Part shown: positions 6,986-15,489 of the stretch, piece by piece
How positions within the stretch are numbered: position 1 is the first letter of the stretch
Layout of the letters: every line of letters begins with the position of its first letter
Source: RGIG464 sp045643185
Lineage (GTDB): Bacteria > Myxococcota_A > Bradymonadia > UBA4248
NCBI GenBank assembly: GCA_045643185.1
Contig: JAZUKH010000255.1
Coordinates: 1-26,672, forward strand
Reading direction: 5' to 3'
DNA length: 26,672 nt
The notes under the pieces: generated by a model
Database searches by the model: none
What the model saw: the letters and a program-made list of their open reading frames with translations, nothing else
Told to the model about the DNA's origin: nothing
Translations under genes and position numbers: made by a program

Positions 6986-9085
6986 ATGCATAAAATTTGG
7001 TTCTTAGCGGCTGCATTGCTTTTGAGTGCGTGCCAGCCCCGTGAAGACAGCGTGATCACGCCCACGGAACCTGGCCAGGACACCTTGGTCGCTGAAACGA
7101 CCGCCGAAGCGCCACAGGACAAAGCGCGTGAACGCATTGATGCTTTTGTCGAAAAGAATGCTGATGCCTTTGTCAGCTATGCCTTTAAGGCAGCGGCGCC
7201 CCCTGATCTCGGAAAGGCGATTCAAGCCCTCGTCGACCAGCCCAAAGCCGATAAAGGGCTAAAGTCCGATGACTATGGCGATCTTCAGCTCCCCGCGTTG
7301 AAGCATGCCGAAGCGCTCAAAGCGCGCTATGAAGCGCAGGGCTATGCGCCGATCTTCTGGCAGGGTCGCGCGCCCGTCAAAGCGGTCGAACATGCCATCG
7401 ACGCGCTCAAAGATCTCGAAGAACGGGCCATCACGCCCAAAATGCTCGATCCGACGGCCTTTCTGGCGGCGCTCGACAAGCTGAACGCCGAAGACCTCGG
7501 CAACGCGGGCGAGTTTGTGCTTAATGCGGAAGAGCGACGAACGTTGGCGGATCAGATTCAGAAGTCGGGAGTCGATATCAACGATTCACAGGCCGTCAAG
7601 GAGCTTATCGACGATATGCTGGCACAGAATGCCCTGCCGCGTCTCAAGGATGCCGTACAGGCCAAATCAGAGGGCTCGAAAGGCCTCGTTCAATGGGCGG
7701 CACTCGCCGACGTGCTGCTCGCCGATCACATTCTCAGTTTCGCACAGATCGTCAAATTCAATAACCGCACGCATTTGAGCGACGAAGAAAAACAAAGCCT
7801 CGGCAAAAAACCGACCGAAAAGAAATACAAAGAGATCGCGCTCAACCGAACATTGTCCTGGTTTGAGGAACTTACCAAAACGGCGTCGCCGGATGACTTC
7901 AAAGCCCTTTGGGAAGGGCTATACCCAGTGCATCCGCAATACACCAAACTCATCGAAGCCCATCATTTGTATCGCGACCTTCCCGACTGGCCAACCGTCA
8001 GTCAAGGCCGTGTCGTCCCCAAACGCACCTCGCCCGTCGTCGGAAAGCTCAAGCTCAGACTCGCGGCGGAAGGGCTCTACAAGGGCGATGTCAGCGAAGA
8101 AGCCCAGGCCGACCCGGACACGTTTAACCTCTACGACAACGATATTCGCGGCGCTGTACGCCTCTATCACGAAACGCATCAGCTCGAATATGATGAGAAA
8201 AAGGGCATCCAGAAAAGCTTTTGGACAAGTTTGAACACGTCACGTGCCGAACGGCTCACGCAGATCGACGAGAACATTCGACGCATGTACTCGACCTATC
8301 TCGTAGATTCCGATTTTTACATCTACGTCAACGTGCCGGACTTCCACGGCGAAGTTTGGAAAGACCACAAGCTCGTTCACCGCTTCCCGGTCGTGGCAGG
8401 CAGTGCGCGACGCTCATGCGATCCCGAGACCAAACAATATTATTACATCAATGCGACGCCGCTCATGCACGCCCACATGCTGTATGTCGAATACAATCCT
8501 TATTGGAACGTGCCTATGCGCATCGAACAGGAAGATTACATTGAAAAGATCAATGCGGATCCCACGTGGCTCGAGACGCATGGCTTCGAGTATTACACCG
8601 AAGATGGTCACACGATCTTGAGACAGCTTCCGGGTGAAAACAATGCCCTCGGCCGCGTGAAATTTATTTTTCCGAACGACCACAGCACGTTCCTACATGA
8701 CAGCCCCCAAAAGCGCTTCTTCAAATACCCCATTCGCGCCTTCTCACACGGTTGCATGCGCGTTTGGGAGCCACTCAAACTCGCGGAGATCCTGCTTAAA
8801 CTGGATGGTCAGTGGTACGACGGCATCTCGACTGAGATCGAAGATTTTCAAACGCGGCGCATCGTGTTCAAAAACCGTTTCGACGTGTTCATCGACTATT
8901 TTACGGTTCGCATGGATGACGACGGGCTCGTGTATTTTCTGTCTGACCCCTATCACTACGTCAAAGACGCCCTCAACCCGCCGTCAGCCAAATCGCTGTC
9001 GTGTAAACCCTCCAACAAGGCGTTTATTCAGCGCACGAGCCTGATGCAGGGCGACGACGTCGGAAGCGACGAACCCGCGATCTAA
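6986..9085 (+). CDS. L,D-transpeptidase lipoprotein, YcbB/LdtD type
   Basis: A 699-residue periplasmic lipoprotein expected to cross-link peptidoglycan through 3-3 bonds or attach proteins to it. Start ATG 6986 is preferred over ATG 6977 because AAGGA (6973-6977) is eight bases upstream and it gives a compact signal MHKIWFLAAALLLSAC with a lipobox cysteine at 16. An acidic linker and a scaffold region follow, with YcbB-like YEAQGYAPIFW. A peptidoglycan-binding-1-like segment is near residues 350-417. The YkuD catalytic domain is about 444-596, with SHGCMRVW at 587-594; His588 and Cys590 are the catalytic pair. It lies alone behind its own promoter and a structured leader. Its last ~65 codons are duplicated, with decay, at 11960-12165. 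LspA encoded at 19020 would process it. Confidence 0.92.
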   Translation: MHKIWFLAAALLLSACQPREDSVITPTEPGQDTLVAETTAEAPQDKARERIDAFVEKNADAFVSYAFKAAAPPDLGKAIQALVDQPKADKGLKSDDYGDLQLPALKHAEALKARYEAQGYAPIFWQGRAPVKAVEHAIDALKDLEERAITPKMLDPTAFLAALDKLNAEDLGNAGEFVLNAEERRTLADQIQKSGVDINDSQAVKELIDDMLAQNALPRLKDAVQAKSEGSKGLVQWAALADVLLADHILSFAQIVKFNNRTHLSDEEKQSLGKKPTEKKYKEIALNRTLSWFEELTKTASPDDFKALWEGLYPVHPQYTKLIEAHHLYRDLPDWPTVSQGRVVPKRTSPVVGKLKLRLAAEGLYKGDVSEEAQADPDTFNLYDNDIRGAVRLYHETHQLEYDEKKGIQKSFWTSLNTSRAERLTQIDENIRRMYSTYLVDSDFYIYVNVPDFHGEVWKDHKLVHRFPVVAGSARRSCDPETKQYYYINATPLMHAHMLYVEYNPYWNVPMRIEQEDYIEKINADPTWLETHGFEYYTEDGHTILRQLPGENNALGRVKFIFPNDHSTFLHDSPQKRFFKYPIRAFSHGCMRVWEPLKLAEILLKLDGQWYDGISTEIEDFQTRRIVFKNRFDVFIDYFTVRMDDDGLVYFLSDPYHYVKDALNPPSAKSLSCKPSNKAFIQRTSLMQGDDVGSDEPAI

Positions 9086-9158
9086 TAGTTAGACTCAACT
9101 CAGTCTAGAACCTGCGCCTACGGCACGCGGGCAAAACTGAATTTCAGTGAATTTTGAG

Positions 9159-9192
9159 CCTTTCCTTCAAAGGAAAGGTGCCTACATTTTTT
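9159..9192 (+). terminator. Probable intrinsic terminator of the transpeptidase gene
   Basis: CCTTTCCT (9159-9166) pairs with AGGAAAGG (9171-9178) around a TCAA tetraloop. A T run lies at about 9187-9192, some eight bases beyond the stem. A weaker hairpin, TAGACT/AGTCTA (9090-9107), lies directly after the stop codon. Confidence 0.5.
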
Positions 9193-9199
9193 GTTGTTA

Positions 9200-9226
9200 G
9201 CTTGATTATCAATATAGATATCAAGC
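9200..9226. promoter_or_regulatory. Inverted repeat upstream of the Cys-rich lipoprotein gene
   Basis: GCTTGAT (9200-9206) and ATCAAGC (9220-9226) are perfect inverted repeats with a 13-base AT-rich spacer. They lie in the intergenic region about 100 bases before the lipoprotein start. An operator is possible. No strong promoter boxes were found next to it. Confidence 0.35.
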
Positions 9227-9323
9227 AATTTGAGTGATAGTTTAGACAGTAAAATTGATATTCCTTACTGCTAATAATTTTCAAATCGGACTTTCGGAGT
9301 TCATAGATTTTAGGAACATCGTT

Positions 9324-11855
9324 ATGAATTTTAAAACCAAACTCATTATTTCAGTATTGCTATCAACAGCTTGTAGCTTCACTGGATGTAACAGCGAAAG
9401 CACTTCTAATTCTTGTGACTTAACAGAAGAGATCTGCCAAACCCTAAACGAAACGCTTGATGAAGACAAATGCGAATGTACCGATGCGTCCCCCCAAAAG
9501 TGTTATCTAACCCAGGCAGATTGCGACAAAGACGGTAAAACCCTCGATGCAGATCATTGTGCATGTGTTATCGCGAGTGAATGTTCATATAATGGAAACG
9601 TATTAACCACCGGTCAAAAAGTTTGCGATGCCGATGGAAAAGTCGTCACCTGCAAAGTGGATGGTACAACGGCGTCGCAAGCATGCGACCGCGGTGTTTG
9701 TGTCGATGGCAACTGTATCCCGCGTGATTGTGACAACATTTTCAGCGGACAAACAACGTGCAAGGACCTCAAACTCATGGTCTGCGACGACGGACAACTT
9801 GTCGAAGCCAAACCTGGCTGTGCCGCCAACGAAAAATGTCTTGACGGACAAAACCAATGTTCAAATTATCGCTCATGTGGCTCCATCGCGCACAATGCAA
9901 ACGGATGTCTCAATGGCGATATCGTCAGCTGCAACGACGGCAAGACCACCGTCGTCGAAGACTGCAGCAGTGACGAAGTTTGTACAGCAAGTGCCAATGC
10001 GAAAGGAAGCTTTGTCTGCAAAAAGCCGGCTTCAACCGACTGCGAATGGAACGGTGGGCTCGTGAGTAAAGGCCAATCTGTCTGTGATGGCAATGTCCTC
10101 AAAACCTGTTCATCAGAAAATGACGGCAAGTTTGATGCAGGCATCGATTGTTCAAGAACAAATAATCCTTACCAACCGATTTGCGACACGGATTCATGCA
10201 GAGAAGAGAAATATTGCGGTCCAAACAAAGACATCAAACCTGGAGAGATCGTTTGCAACGCCGCTGGAACGAACCAAGCCAAGTGCGTCGATGGCACACT
10301 CGTCGATGAAACAGATGTATACGCTTGCCAAGCACCAGAAAATGCTTCTCCAATTTGCGTTTCCTATGAAGAATCTGGCTTAACTTATTACTATTGCACT
10401 CATAAATGTAATAAAGGTTACGTCGACTTTAACGGAGAATGCGTACCCAAGCCAGTTTGTGAGCCATACAAAGAAATGTACTACGAATATGAAAATATTT
10501 GTATCTGCAACTATGAAGCACACTGGGTCGGTTATACGGGAGAATGCGAGTGTGAAACAGGTTACGACCAAGTCGGTAATAGATGCACAAAATCGTGTAA
10601 TGGGGATGAAACAAAAGTTTATGATCCCATTTCAGACTCCTGCGTTTGCAATGCGGAAGACCATTTTACAGAATTAAATGGACACTGCATTTGCGAAACA
10701 GGTTACAAGTTAAATCCAGAAGGCGCAGGCTTTTGCGAATTAATGAAAACGTGTGATCCATATAAAGAAACATATGACTACTCTAACAATGAATGCAAGT
10801 GCAACACCAGTAAACACTGGACGGGAATTGCAGGCAAATGTCATTGTGACGATGTCTCTGTCTTCCTCAACAACAAATGTCAGCTAAAAAAAACCTGCGA
10901 TGCAGTAAAAGAAACTTATAATGCCGAAAATAATACTTGTTCCTGCAACACCGCTGACCACTGGGTCGGAAAAGCTGGAAGCTGTGCCTGCGAATCAGGT
11001 TATGTTCCCATTAACGGCACTTGCCAACTCAAGGTAACATGCCAACCCAATAAAGAAACATATAACGAAAAAGCAAATACTTGCGAATGCAACGTGGCTA
11101 ATCATTGGACTGGAACCTCTGGACATTGTGTATGCGAAAACTATTATACAGATATCAACGGTGTTTGTACACCACCTGATTTCGTTAGAGGCGATAAGAT
11201 TACTTTTGGTCACTACGAACAGGATAATAATCTCACAAATGGCAAAGAGCCCATTAGCTGGATCATTGTTGCAAAAGACGAACATACTTATTATCTCATC
11301 ACTGAAAAAGTGATCGAAGTTTTACCAATCTGCCAACCAAACGAGCCGAACGCAATATGCAGTTCTTGGGAAAAAAGTACGCTTCGTTCATGGCTCAATG
11401 GTTTAGGAAGTTCAAATAATATGTCGAAACTTGACTATACGAGCGACAATTTCATCAACACAGCTTTTACCCCTGACGAACAGGCTAAGCTCGTAAAAGA
11501 AACGCAAGTCGCAGACAACAGTCGCCTTTGCGCAGAATGTCACGGTGGAGGTGATACGTATGACAAGATTTGGATTTTGAGTCTCACTGAGGTTGAATTA
11601 TTATTAAAAGATAATATGACGGCAGACGCCACGCCCTATGTCGTTAGCAAAGGCGTAAAATCAAATCAACAAACGAGTGATGTTTTATGTTTAACATCAA
11701 ACACACACTGCATACCATATATTTGGACCCGAACGCCAGGCAATGGTTGGATTAACTCGTCCACCATTACCCCTCTGAATACTATTTATGAATGTGGCTT
11801 TAATAATACAGATCCTAACATAGGTGTACGACCTGTCATCAGGATACAACTGTAA
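9324..11855 (+). CDS. Cys-rich surface lipoprotein with EGF-like repeats and DUF6273-like C-terminus
   Basis: An 843-residue protein. ATG 9324 has AGGA (9312-9315) eight bases upstream and opens MNFKTKLIISVLLSTACSFTGC, a lipoprotein-like signal; either cysteine 17 or 22 could be lipidated. An upstream TTG at 9255 only adds a non-signal stretch. Residues ~25-375 hold many irregular cysteine modules (CDADGKVVTC, CVDGNC and similar), as in myxobacterial surface proteins. Residues 379-615 are five EGF-like repeats of 43-52 residues. Residues ~620-843 match the pattern of DUF6273 (GDKITFGHYEQDN...PISWIIVAK...SSWEKSTLRSWLN...GVRPVIRI). It is probably a cell-surface binding or adhesion protein; its ligand is unknown. 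The gene is AT-richer than the transpeptidase beside it and lies between that gene and a decayed copy of its 3' end, which suggests acquisition or rearrangement. Confidence 0.85.
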   Translation: MNFKTKLIISVLLSTACSFTGCNSESTSNSCDLTEEICQTLNETLDEDKCECTDASPQKCYLTQADCDKDGKTLDADHCACVIASECSYNGNVLTTGQKVCDADGKVVTCKVDGTTASQACDRGVCVDGNCIPRDCDNIFSGQTTCKDLKLMVCDDGQLVEAKPGCAANEKCLDGQNQCSNYRSCGSIAHNANGCLNGDIVSCNDGKTTVVEDCSSDEVCTASANAKGSFVCKKPASTDCEWNGGLVSKGQSVCDGNVLKTCSSENDGKFDAGIDCSRTNNPYQPICDTDSCREEKYCGPNKDIKPGEIVCNAAGTNQAKCVDGTLVDETDVYACQAPENASPICVSYEESGLTYYYCTHKCNKGYVDFNGECVPKPVCEPYKEMYYEYENICICNYEAHWVGYTGECECETGYDQVGNRCTKSCNGDETKVYDPISDSCVCNAEDHFTELNGHCICETGYKLNPEGAGFCELMKTCDPYKETYDYSNNECKCNTSKHWTGIAGKCHCDDVSVFLNNKCQLKKTCDAVKETYNAENNTCSCNTADHWVGKAGSCACESGYVPINGTCQLKVTCQPNKETYNEKANTCECNVANHWTGTSGHCVCENYYTDINGVCTPPDFVRGDKITFGHYEQDNNLTNGKEPISWIIVAKDEHTYYLITEKVIEVLPICQPNEPNAICSSWEKSTLRSWLNGLGSSNNMSKLDYTSDNFINTAFTPDEQAKLVKETQVADNSRLCAECHGGGDTYDKIWILSLTEVELLLKDNMTADATPYVVSKGVKSNQQTSDVLCLTSNTHCIPYIWTRTPGNGWINSSTITPLNTIYECGFNNTDPNIGVRPVIRIQL
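10458..11168 (+). repeat. Five tandem EGF-like repeats within the lipoprotein gene
   Basis: Units begin at the cysteine codons at 10458, 10596, 10752, 10896 and 11040, and the last ends at 11168. Consensus is C-x-P-x-KETY-x(5)-NTC-x-CN-x-x-x-HW-x-G-x-x-G-x-C-x-C-E-x-GY-x(4)-NG-x-C, six cysteines per unit, consistent with three disulfides. DNA-level divergence between units is high, so this is an old duplication. Confidence 0.8.
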
Positions 11856-11934
11856 TCTGTGATCTTTTCATTCACAGATATCAACTTATTGGGTACGTCG
11901 CCCTGTTAACTGGTCATAAACGAAGTACCCAATA
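11855..11934. repeat. Two nested-style inverted repeats after the lipoprotein gene
   Basis: ATCTGTGA (11855-11862) pairs with TCACAGAT (11872-11879), starting on the last base of the lipoprotein stop codon; it may act as a terminator. Next, TATTGGGTAC (11887-11896) and GTACCCAATA (11925-11934) are perfect 10-bp inverted repeats 28 bases apart. The second pair ends where the region leading to the transpeptidase remnant begins. Confidence 0.5.
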
Positions 11935-11959
11935 TGGTTGCAAGGACGCTTTGCGCTCG

Positions 11960-12165
11960 TCAACGGCGCATTGTGTCCCACTCCCGCGTTTCGTCGTGTT
12001 TATCGACTATATTTACGGACCGCATGGATGACGACGGGCTCGCGTATTTTCTGTCTACCCCCTCTCACTACGTCAAAGACGCCCTCAACCCGCCGTCGGC
12101 CAAATTACTGTCGTGTGACGCCTCCAACAAGGCGTTTATTGAACGTACAAGCCTAATACATGGCG
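11960..12165 (+). pseudogene. Remnant of an L,D-transpeptidase C-terminus
   Basis: This segment closely matches the 3' end of the transpeptidase gene (about 8850-9060). Shared peptides include RMDDDGL, HYVKDALNPPSAK, SNKAFI and RTSL. A one-base insertion near 12010-12013 breaks the frame relative to the parent: upstream FVVFIDY is in a different frame from the later part. The catalytic domain is absent and the frame runs on into unrelated sequence up to a stop at 12264-12266, so a functional product is unlikely. It is evidence for a second transpeptidase gene or partial duplication here. From 12170 to 12404 I see no gene; a small AGGCGA/TCGCCT hairpin lies near 12371-12388. Confidence 0.8.
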
Positions 12166-12404
12166 TCGATGGGGAAGCCACGATGGGGCGAGTGCTATTG
12201 AATGGCAATAAAAACAAAGTCTTGTCACCTAAGCCGCGCAAAAATTACGCGTTTGTGGTAGAATGAATGGTTGTATCTTTGTTCCTTGAGTGTTGCTCAG
12301 GGTACAGAGGTCGCGATCTGCGCGGCAGTAACGGATTTCGCCAATCGTTGCGCCCATTTGAAGAAAATTTAGGCGATCGCTTTCGCCTGATCAGTCCCCC
12401 ATAT

Positions 12405-12410
12405 TATAAT
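12405..12410 (+). promoter_or_regulatory. TATAAT box five bases before a start codon
   Basis: A perfect -10 box, TATAAT, ends five bases before the ATG at 12416. Transcription would then start at or next to the ATG, giving a leaderless or near-leaderless mRNA. No clear Shine-Dalgarno sequence precedes this ATG. The -35 region (about 12382-12387) is poor. Confidence 0.45.
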
Positions 12411-12415
12411 GTTAT

Positions 12416-13195
12416 ATGTCAGATAATTTACCTGCCAAAACCGAAGCCAAGCACGGCAAAATAGCCTGTATTCTGATTTCCATCGTCGCCATTGGCCTGC
12501 ATTTCGTTCCCATCGGCTATTACATTCTGTACCCTTTTTCTCTGATCTACACGTTTGTGCACGAAATGGGTCACGGCATCATGGCCGAGCTTGTGGGCGG
12601 CAACTTCGTGAAGTTTGAGATGTGGACAGACGGCTCCGGCGTCGCAACAAGTCAGATGCTGGTCGATGCCAGTCGACTCGATCACGCCCTCGTGTCGTTT
12701 GGCGGCCTCATTGCCCCAGCGCTGTGGGCAGCCATTTTTATGCTGGTCAGCAAATCCAAACGCGCAGCTGCTTACGGCATGTACGTCGTCTCTTTTCTAT
12801 GTCTGCTTTCCCTCATTTTCTACGTCAGAAACCTATTTGGCATCGTCTTCGTCATTCTCTGCATGGCGATTTCCTATGCCATCGGGCACTTCAGCATTAA
12901 ACGCGTCGAAGGCAAGGTCAGCGAGATCAAGTCATACGCCCAGTACGGCATGCTGTTTTTGGCCATGACGCTTTGTACGTGTGTTTTCTCACGCGGTGAC
13001 TATCTCTTTACCGCCGTTGCCGAAACCAGTGAAGGCAATATGCCGAGCGACGTCGCGCAAATCGCAAATAATCTGTTCTTGCCCTACTGGTTCTGGGGCG
13101 GATTAATTGCCCTCATCTCGGTCGCCGTACTTTTTATCGGCATCTGGGCCTTCTTTAAAACGCCGCAAAACAAACAGATCGAGGATAACTCCTAA
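12416..13195 (+). CDS. M50B-like membrane metalloprotease
   Basis: A 259-residue polytopic membrane protein with the zinc-protease motif HEMGH (about residues 50-54) after the first helix (YYILYPFSLIYTFVHEMGHGI). The arrangement and the following GG...SGVATS stretch fit the peptidase M50B-like family. Further hydrophobic segments at about residues 95-115, 120-160, 175-190 and 225-250 form the membrane body. The HExxH pair is intact, so catalysis is plausible; the substrate is unknown. It has no PDZ domain, unlike the RseP homologue encoded at 16458. It may be read from a leaderless transcript. A hairpin follows four bases after its stop codon. Confidence 0.8.
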   Translation: MSDNLPAKTEAKHGKIACILISIVAIGLHFVPIGYYILYPFSLIYTFVHEMGHGIMAELVGGNFVKFEMWTDGSGVATSQMLVDASRLDHALVSFGGLIAPALWAAIFMLVSKSKRAAAYGMYVVSFLCLLSLIFYVRNLFGIVFVILCMAISYAIGHFSIKRVEGKVSEIKSYAQYGMLFLAMTLCTCVFSRGDYLFTAVAETSEGNMPSDVAQIANNLFLPYWFWGGLIALISVAVLFIGIWAFFKTPQNKQIEDNS

Positions 13196-13198
13196 ATT

Positions 13199-13222
13199 TC
13201 GTGCCTCTCAACCGAGGCACGA
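13199..13222 (+). terminator. 9-bp hairpin after the M50B-like gene
   Basis: TCGTGCCTC (13199-13207) pairs exactly with GAGGCACGA (13214-13222) around a TCAACC loop. No T tract follows. Its position argues that the next gene starts at ATG 13240 rather than at the in-frame GTG 13201, which lies inside this hairpin. Confidence 0.45.
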
Positions 13223-13239
13223 CTTCATCAGACGTTCAA

Positions 13240-15462
13240 ATGACCATCGTTTTTTTAGTTTTTCTTGTCGGCACGCTGGCTTTCATTCTTCAGACGGCAC
13301 GCATTCTTCGCATTATTAATCAGGGCAAACCCAGCCAAAGAAAGAATGCCAAATCAGAACGCCTCCTCTGGGCGCTCAAAACGACGCTTGGCCAAACGCG
13401 CATTGCGGAAAGGTCGTGGGGTTGGGTCCATATCGTCCTGATGTGGGCATTTTTTGTCTTTTTGACCTCCGGCCTTGAAATGCTCATAGCTTGTCTCGTC
13501 AACGGCTACACCTTAGCCCAGACTTTTGGCCCAACGACGCATGCTGTGCTTTGCATCATTCAGACATGGTTTGCTTGGCTCGCCATCGCCGCGCTTGGTT
13601 ATGCGACATATCGCCGTATTTTTTCCAAAAAGACGTTTACGAATTTCGATGCGATCTTCATTTTGAGCGACATTTTTCTGCTGATGGCTAGCCACATCAC
13701 CAGTATGTCGGCCAATATTGCCCTTGGCCTAGTCGCCGCCGAAGGCGCCACGATGCTTCCCATCGAATCCCTGATCGCCACGCTGATCCCGTTTGATCCG
13801 ACGTCAACCATCAATCTGCCGGCGACCATTAAGATGTTTGCCAATGCCACCCACCTGGTGCTCATGGCGATCTTTTTGGTCTGGATCCCCAACAGCAAAC
13901 ACCTTCACATTCTACTGGCTTGGCCAGATGCCTATTATGCGTTTTCTGACTGGCGGCAGAACGACCCGGCTATTCCCGTTTTGCCTGGTTCGAGCCGACG
14001 CAGCATGGATTCCGACGCCATGTTTGTTGCGGTGCACATGGCACACCCAGCCCCAACCAACGACTCAGGGCTGCATCCCAAGCTCATCCGCTTACAGCGT
14101 GATGAACTGACACCCAAGCTGCCCCCTCACTCAGCCTTGCATCAAAAGCTCAAAAAACACAATGAGGAACCCGAAAAGCAGTCTACAAAACTGGCAAGCC
14201 CCCAAAAGCTGCCTATTTTTAGCCCGCCACCTGTCGATTTTGACGCCTACGAAAAGGCCTGTTGTGCCGCGTTGGACGCGAACGACGAAGTTTTGCCCAC
14301 GATCGGTCTGAGAAATTTCAGCGACACCACGCGCAAACAACGTCTCGAAGCGTTTTGCTGCACGTTGTGCAAGCGTTGCACAAACGTCTGCCCCATGGTC
14401 AAGACCAACCTGACCCAGGCCGGTCCCATGAGTGCCCTCGTTTCTCTGCGCAAACTTTGTGTCAAAAGCAACAAACAAGACCCAGAGCTGGTTCCGACGA
14501 TCATGTCCGAACAAGATATGTGGAACTGCACAATGTGTGGCGCCTGTGATCGTGCATGCCCCATTTCGCACGAGCATACGCTTCGCACCCTCATGATGCG
14601 CCAAAATGCCGTCGCACAACAAACCAACGTTCCCCAAAAACTCGCCGTTTGTTACAACAACGTTGAAAGAAACGGCAATCCGTGGGGCTATCCTGCCCGC
14701 GAACGCAGTTTGTTCATCAAGAGCCCGTACCACAAGACTGCGCGCATCGTCATTTTTAGCGGTTGCATGGCCTCTTACGACAAAATCGCCTCCAAAACAC
14801 TCAATGCCGTCATAGCCTGGCTAGAAAAGGCCGGTTTTGAAGTCATGACCATGCACGACGAGATCTGCTGCGGTGAGCCGCTCCGTGCCACCGGGAACGA
14901 ACTCGGTTTCCAGACGGTCGCTCGCGCCAATATCGAAAAACTGAACGCCACCAAAGCTAAACTCGTCCTTACCACGTGCCCCCACTGCGCTTTTACGCTC
15001 TCCGACAGCTATCGCGCCTACGGCTTCAAGATTCCGACCATGCACATCGTCCAGTTCTGGACAAACCTGCTCAAAGCTGGACAGCTCACGTTCAAAAAAG
15101 AAGACCGCGGCCCGCTCGCCCTACACATGCCCTGTTACCTCGCCAAAAAATCCGATGAGACAAAAAATGTCGTTCGGTTGCTTACCGGCGTTGGTTATGA
15201 CGTCAAACAGACGGAAGACGCCAAACAGGCGTCATGCTGCGGCGCCGGCGGTGGACAGTTCTTCTTTGCGAACGAACGCATCATTTCAAACACGCGCGCC
15301 AAGGAACTCACCCAACTCAATACCAAACGCATCGGAACGCTTTGTCCCTTCTGCACGCAAACGCTCTCCGATATGATGCAAATTTCAGGTGTGGGAACTT
15401 TAACTACATGTTTCAATGTGATAGAGTCGCTTGCTTCAGGTGTCGAATATAAGGCACCGTGA
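13240..15462 (+). CDS. Membrane-bound Fe-S oxidoreductase, HdrD/FadF-like
   Basis: A 740-residue electron-transfer protein. The N-terminal ~230 residues form about five membrane helices like the haem b domain of nitrate reductase gamma/HdrC, with conserved His in HLVLMAIFLVWIPNSKHLH. Two 4Fe-4S ferredoxin motifs follow: CTLCKRCTNVCP (starting near residue 374) and CTMCGACDRACP (430). Two CCG domains complete it, with CC at 543-544 (CCGEP) and 666-667 (CCGAGGG). This order matches the (Fe-S)-binding quinone oxidoreductases related to heterodisulfide reductase D and Bacillus FadF, which pass electrons from soluble donors such as ETF to quinone. No ETF genes adjoin it here. The start is ATG 13240; GTG 13201 falls in a hairpin. 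It is followed 27 bases later by cdsA and may share its transcript. Confidence 0.88.
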   Translation: MTIVFLVFLVGTLAFILQTARILRIINQGKPSQRKNAKSERLLWALKTTLGQTRIAERSWGWVHIVLMWAFFVFLTSGLEMLIACLVNGYTLAQTFGPTTHAVLCIIQTWFAWLAIAALGYATYRRIFSKKTFTNFDAIFILSDIFLLMASHITSMSANIALGLVAAEGATMLPIESLIATLIPFDPTSTINLPATIKMFANATHLVLMAIFLVWIPNSKHLHILLAWPDAYYAFSDWRQNDPAIPVLPGSSRRSMDSDAMFVAVHMAHPAPTNDSGLHPKLIRLQRDELTPKLPPHSALHQKLKKHNEEPEKQSTKLASPQKLPIFSPPPVDFDAYEKACCAALDANDEVLPTIGLRNFSDTTRKQRLEAFCCTLCKRCTNVCPMVKTNLTQAGPMSALVSLRKLCVKSNKQDPELVPTIMSEQDMWNCTMCGACDRACPISHEHTLRTLMMRQNAVAQQTNVPQKLAVCYNNVERNGNPWGYPARERSLFIKSPYHKTARIVIFSGCMASYDKIASKTLNAVIAWLEKAGFEVMTMHDEICCGEPLRATGNELGFQTVARANIEKLNATKAKLVLTTCPHCAFTLSDSYRAYGFKIPTMHIVQFWTNLLKAGQLTFKKEDRGPLALHMPCYLAKKSDETKNVVRLLTGVGYDVKQTEDAKQASCCGAGGGQFFFANERIISNTRAKELTQLNTKRIGTLCPFCTQTLSDMMQISGVGTLTTCFNVIESLASGVEYKAP

Positions 15463-15489
15463 TTTGTGCACGAATGAGAGAGATTTACG

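Noticed and set aside
11934..12266. 110-codon frame as a functional small transpeptidase-related protein
   Set aside because: It keeps only the non-catalytic C-terminal tail, its first part is out of frame with the parent gene, and its end is unrelated sequence.
14131..14733. 200-codon minus-strand frame opposite the Fe-S oxidoreductase gene
   Set aside because: It lies entirely over the conserved cysteine motifs of the real gene, has no start signals and no recognisable domain.
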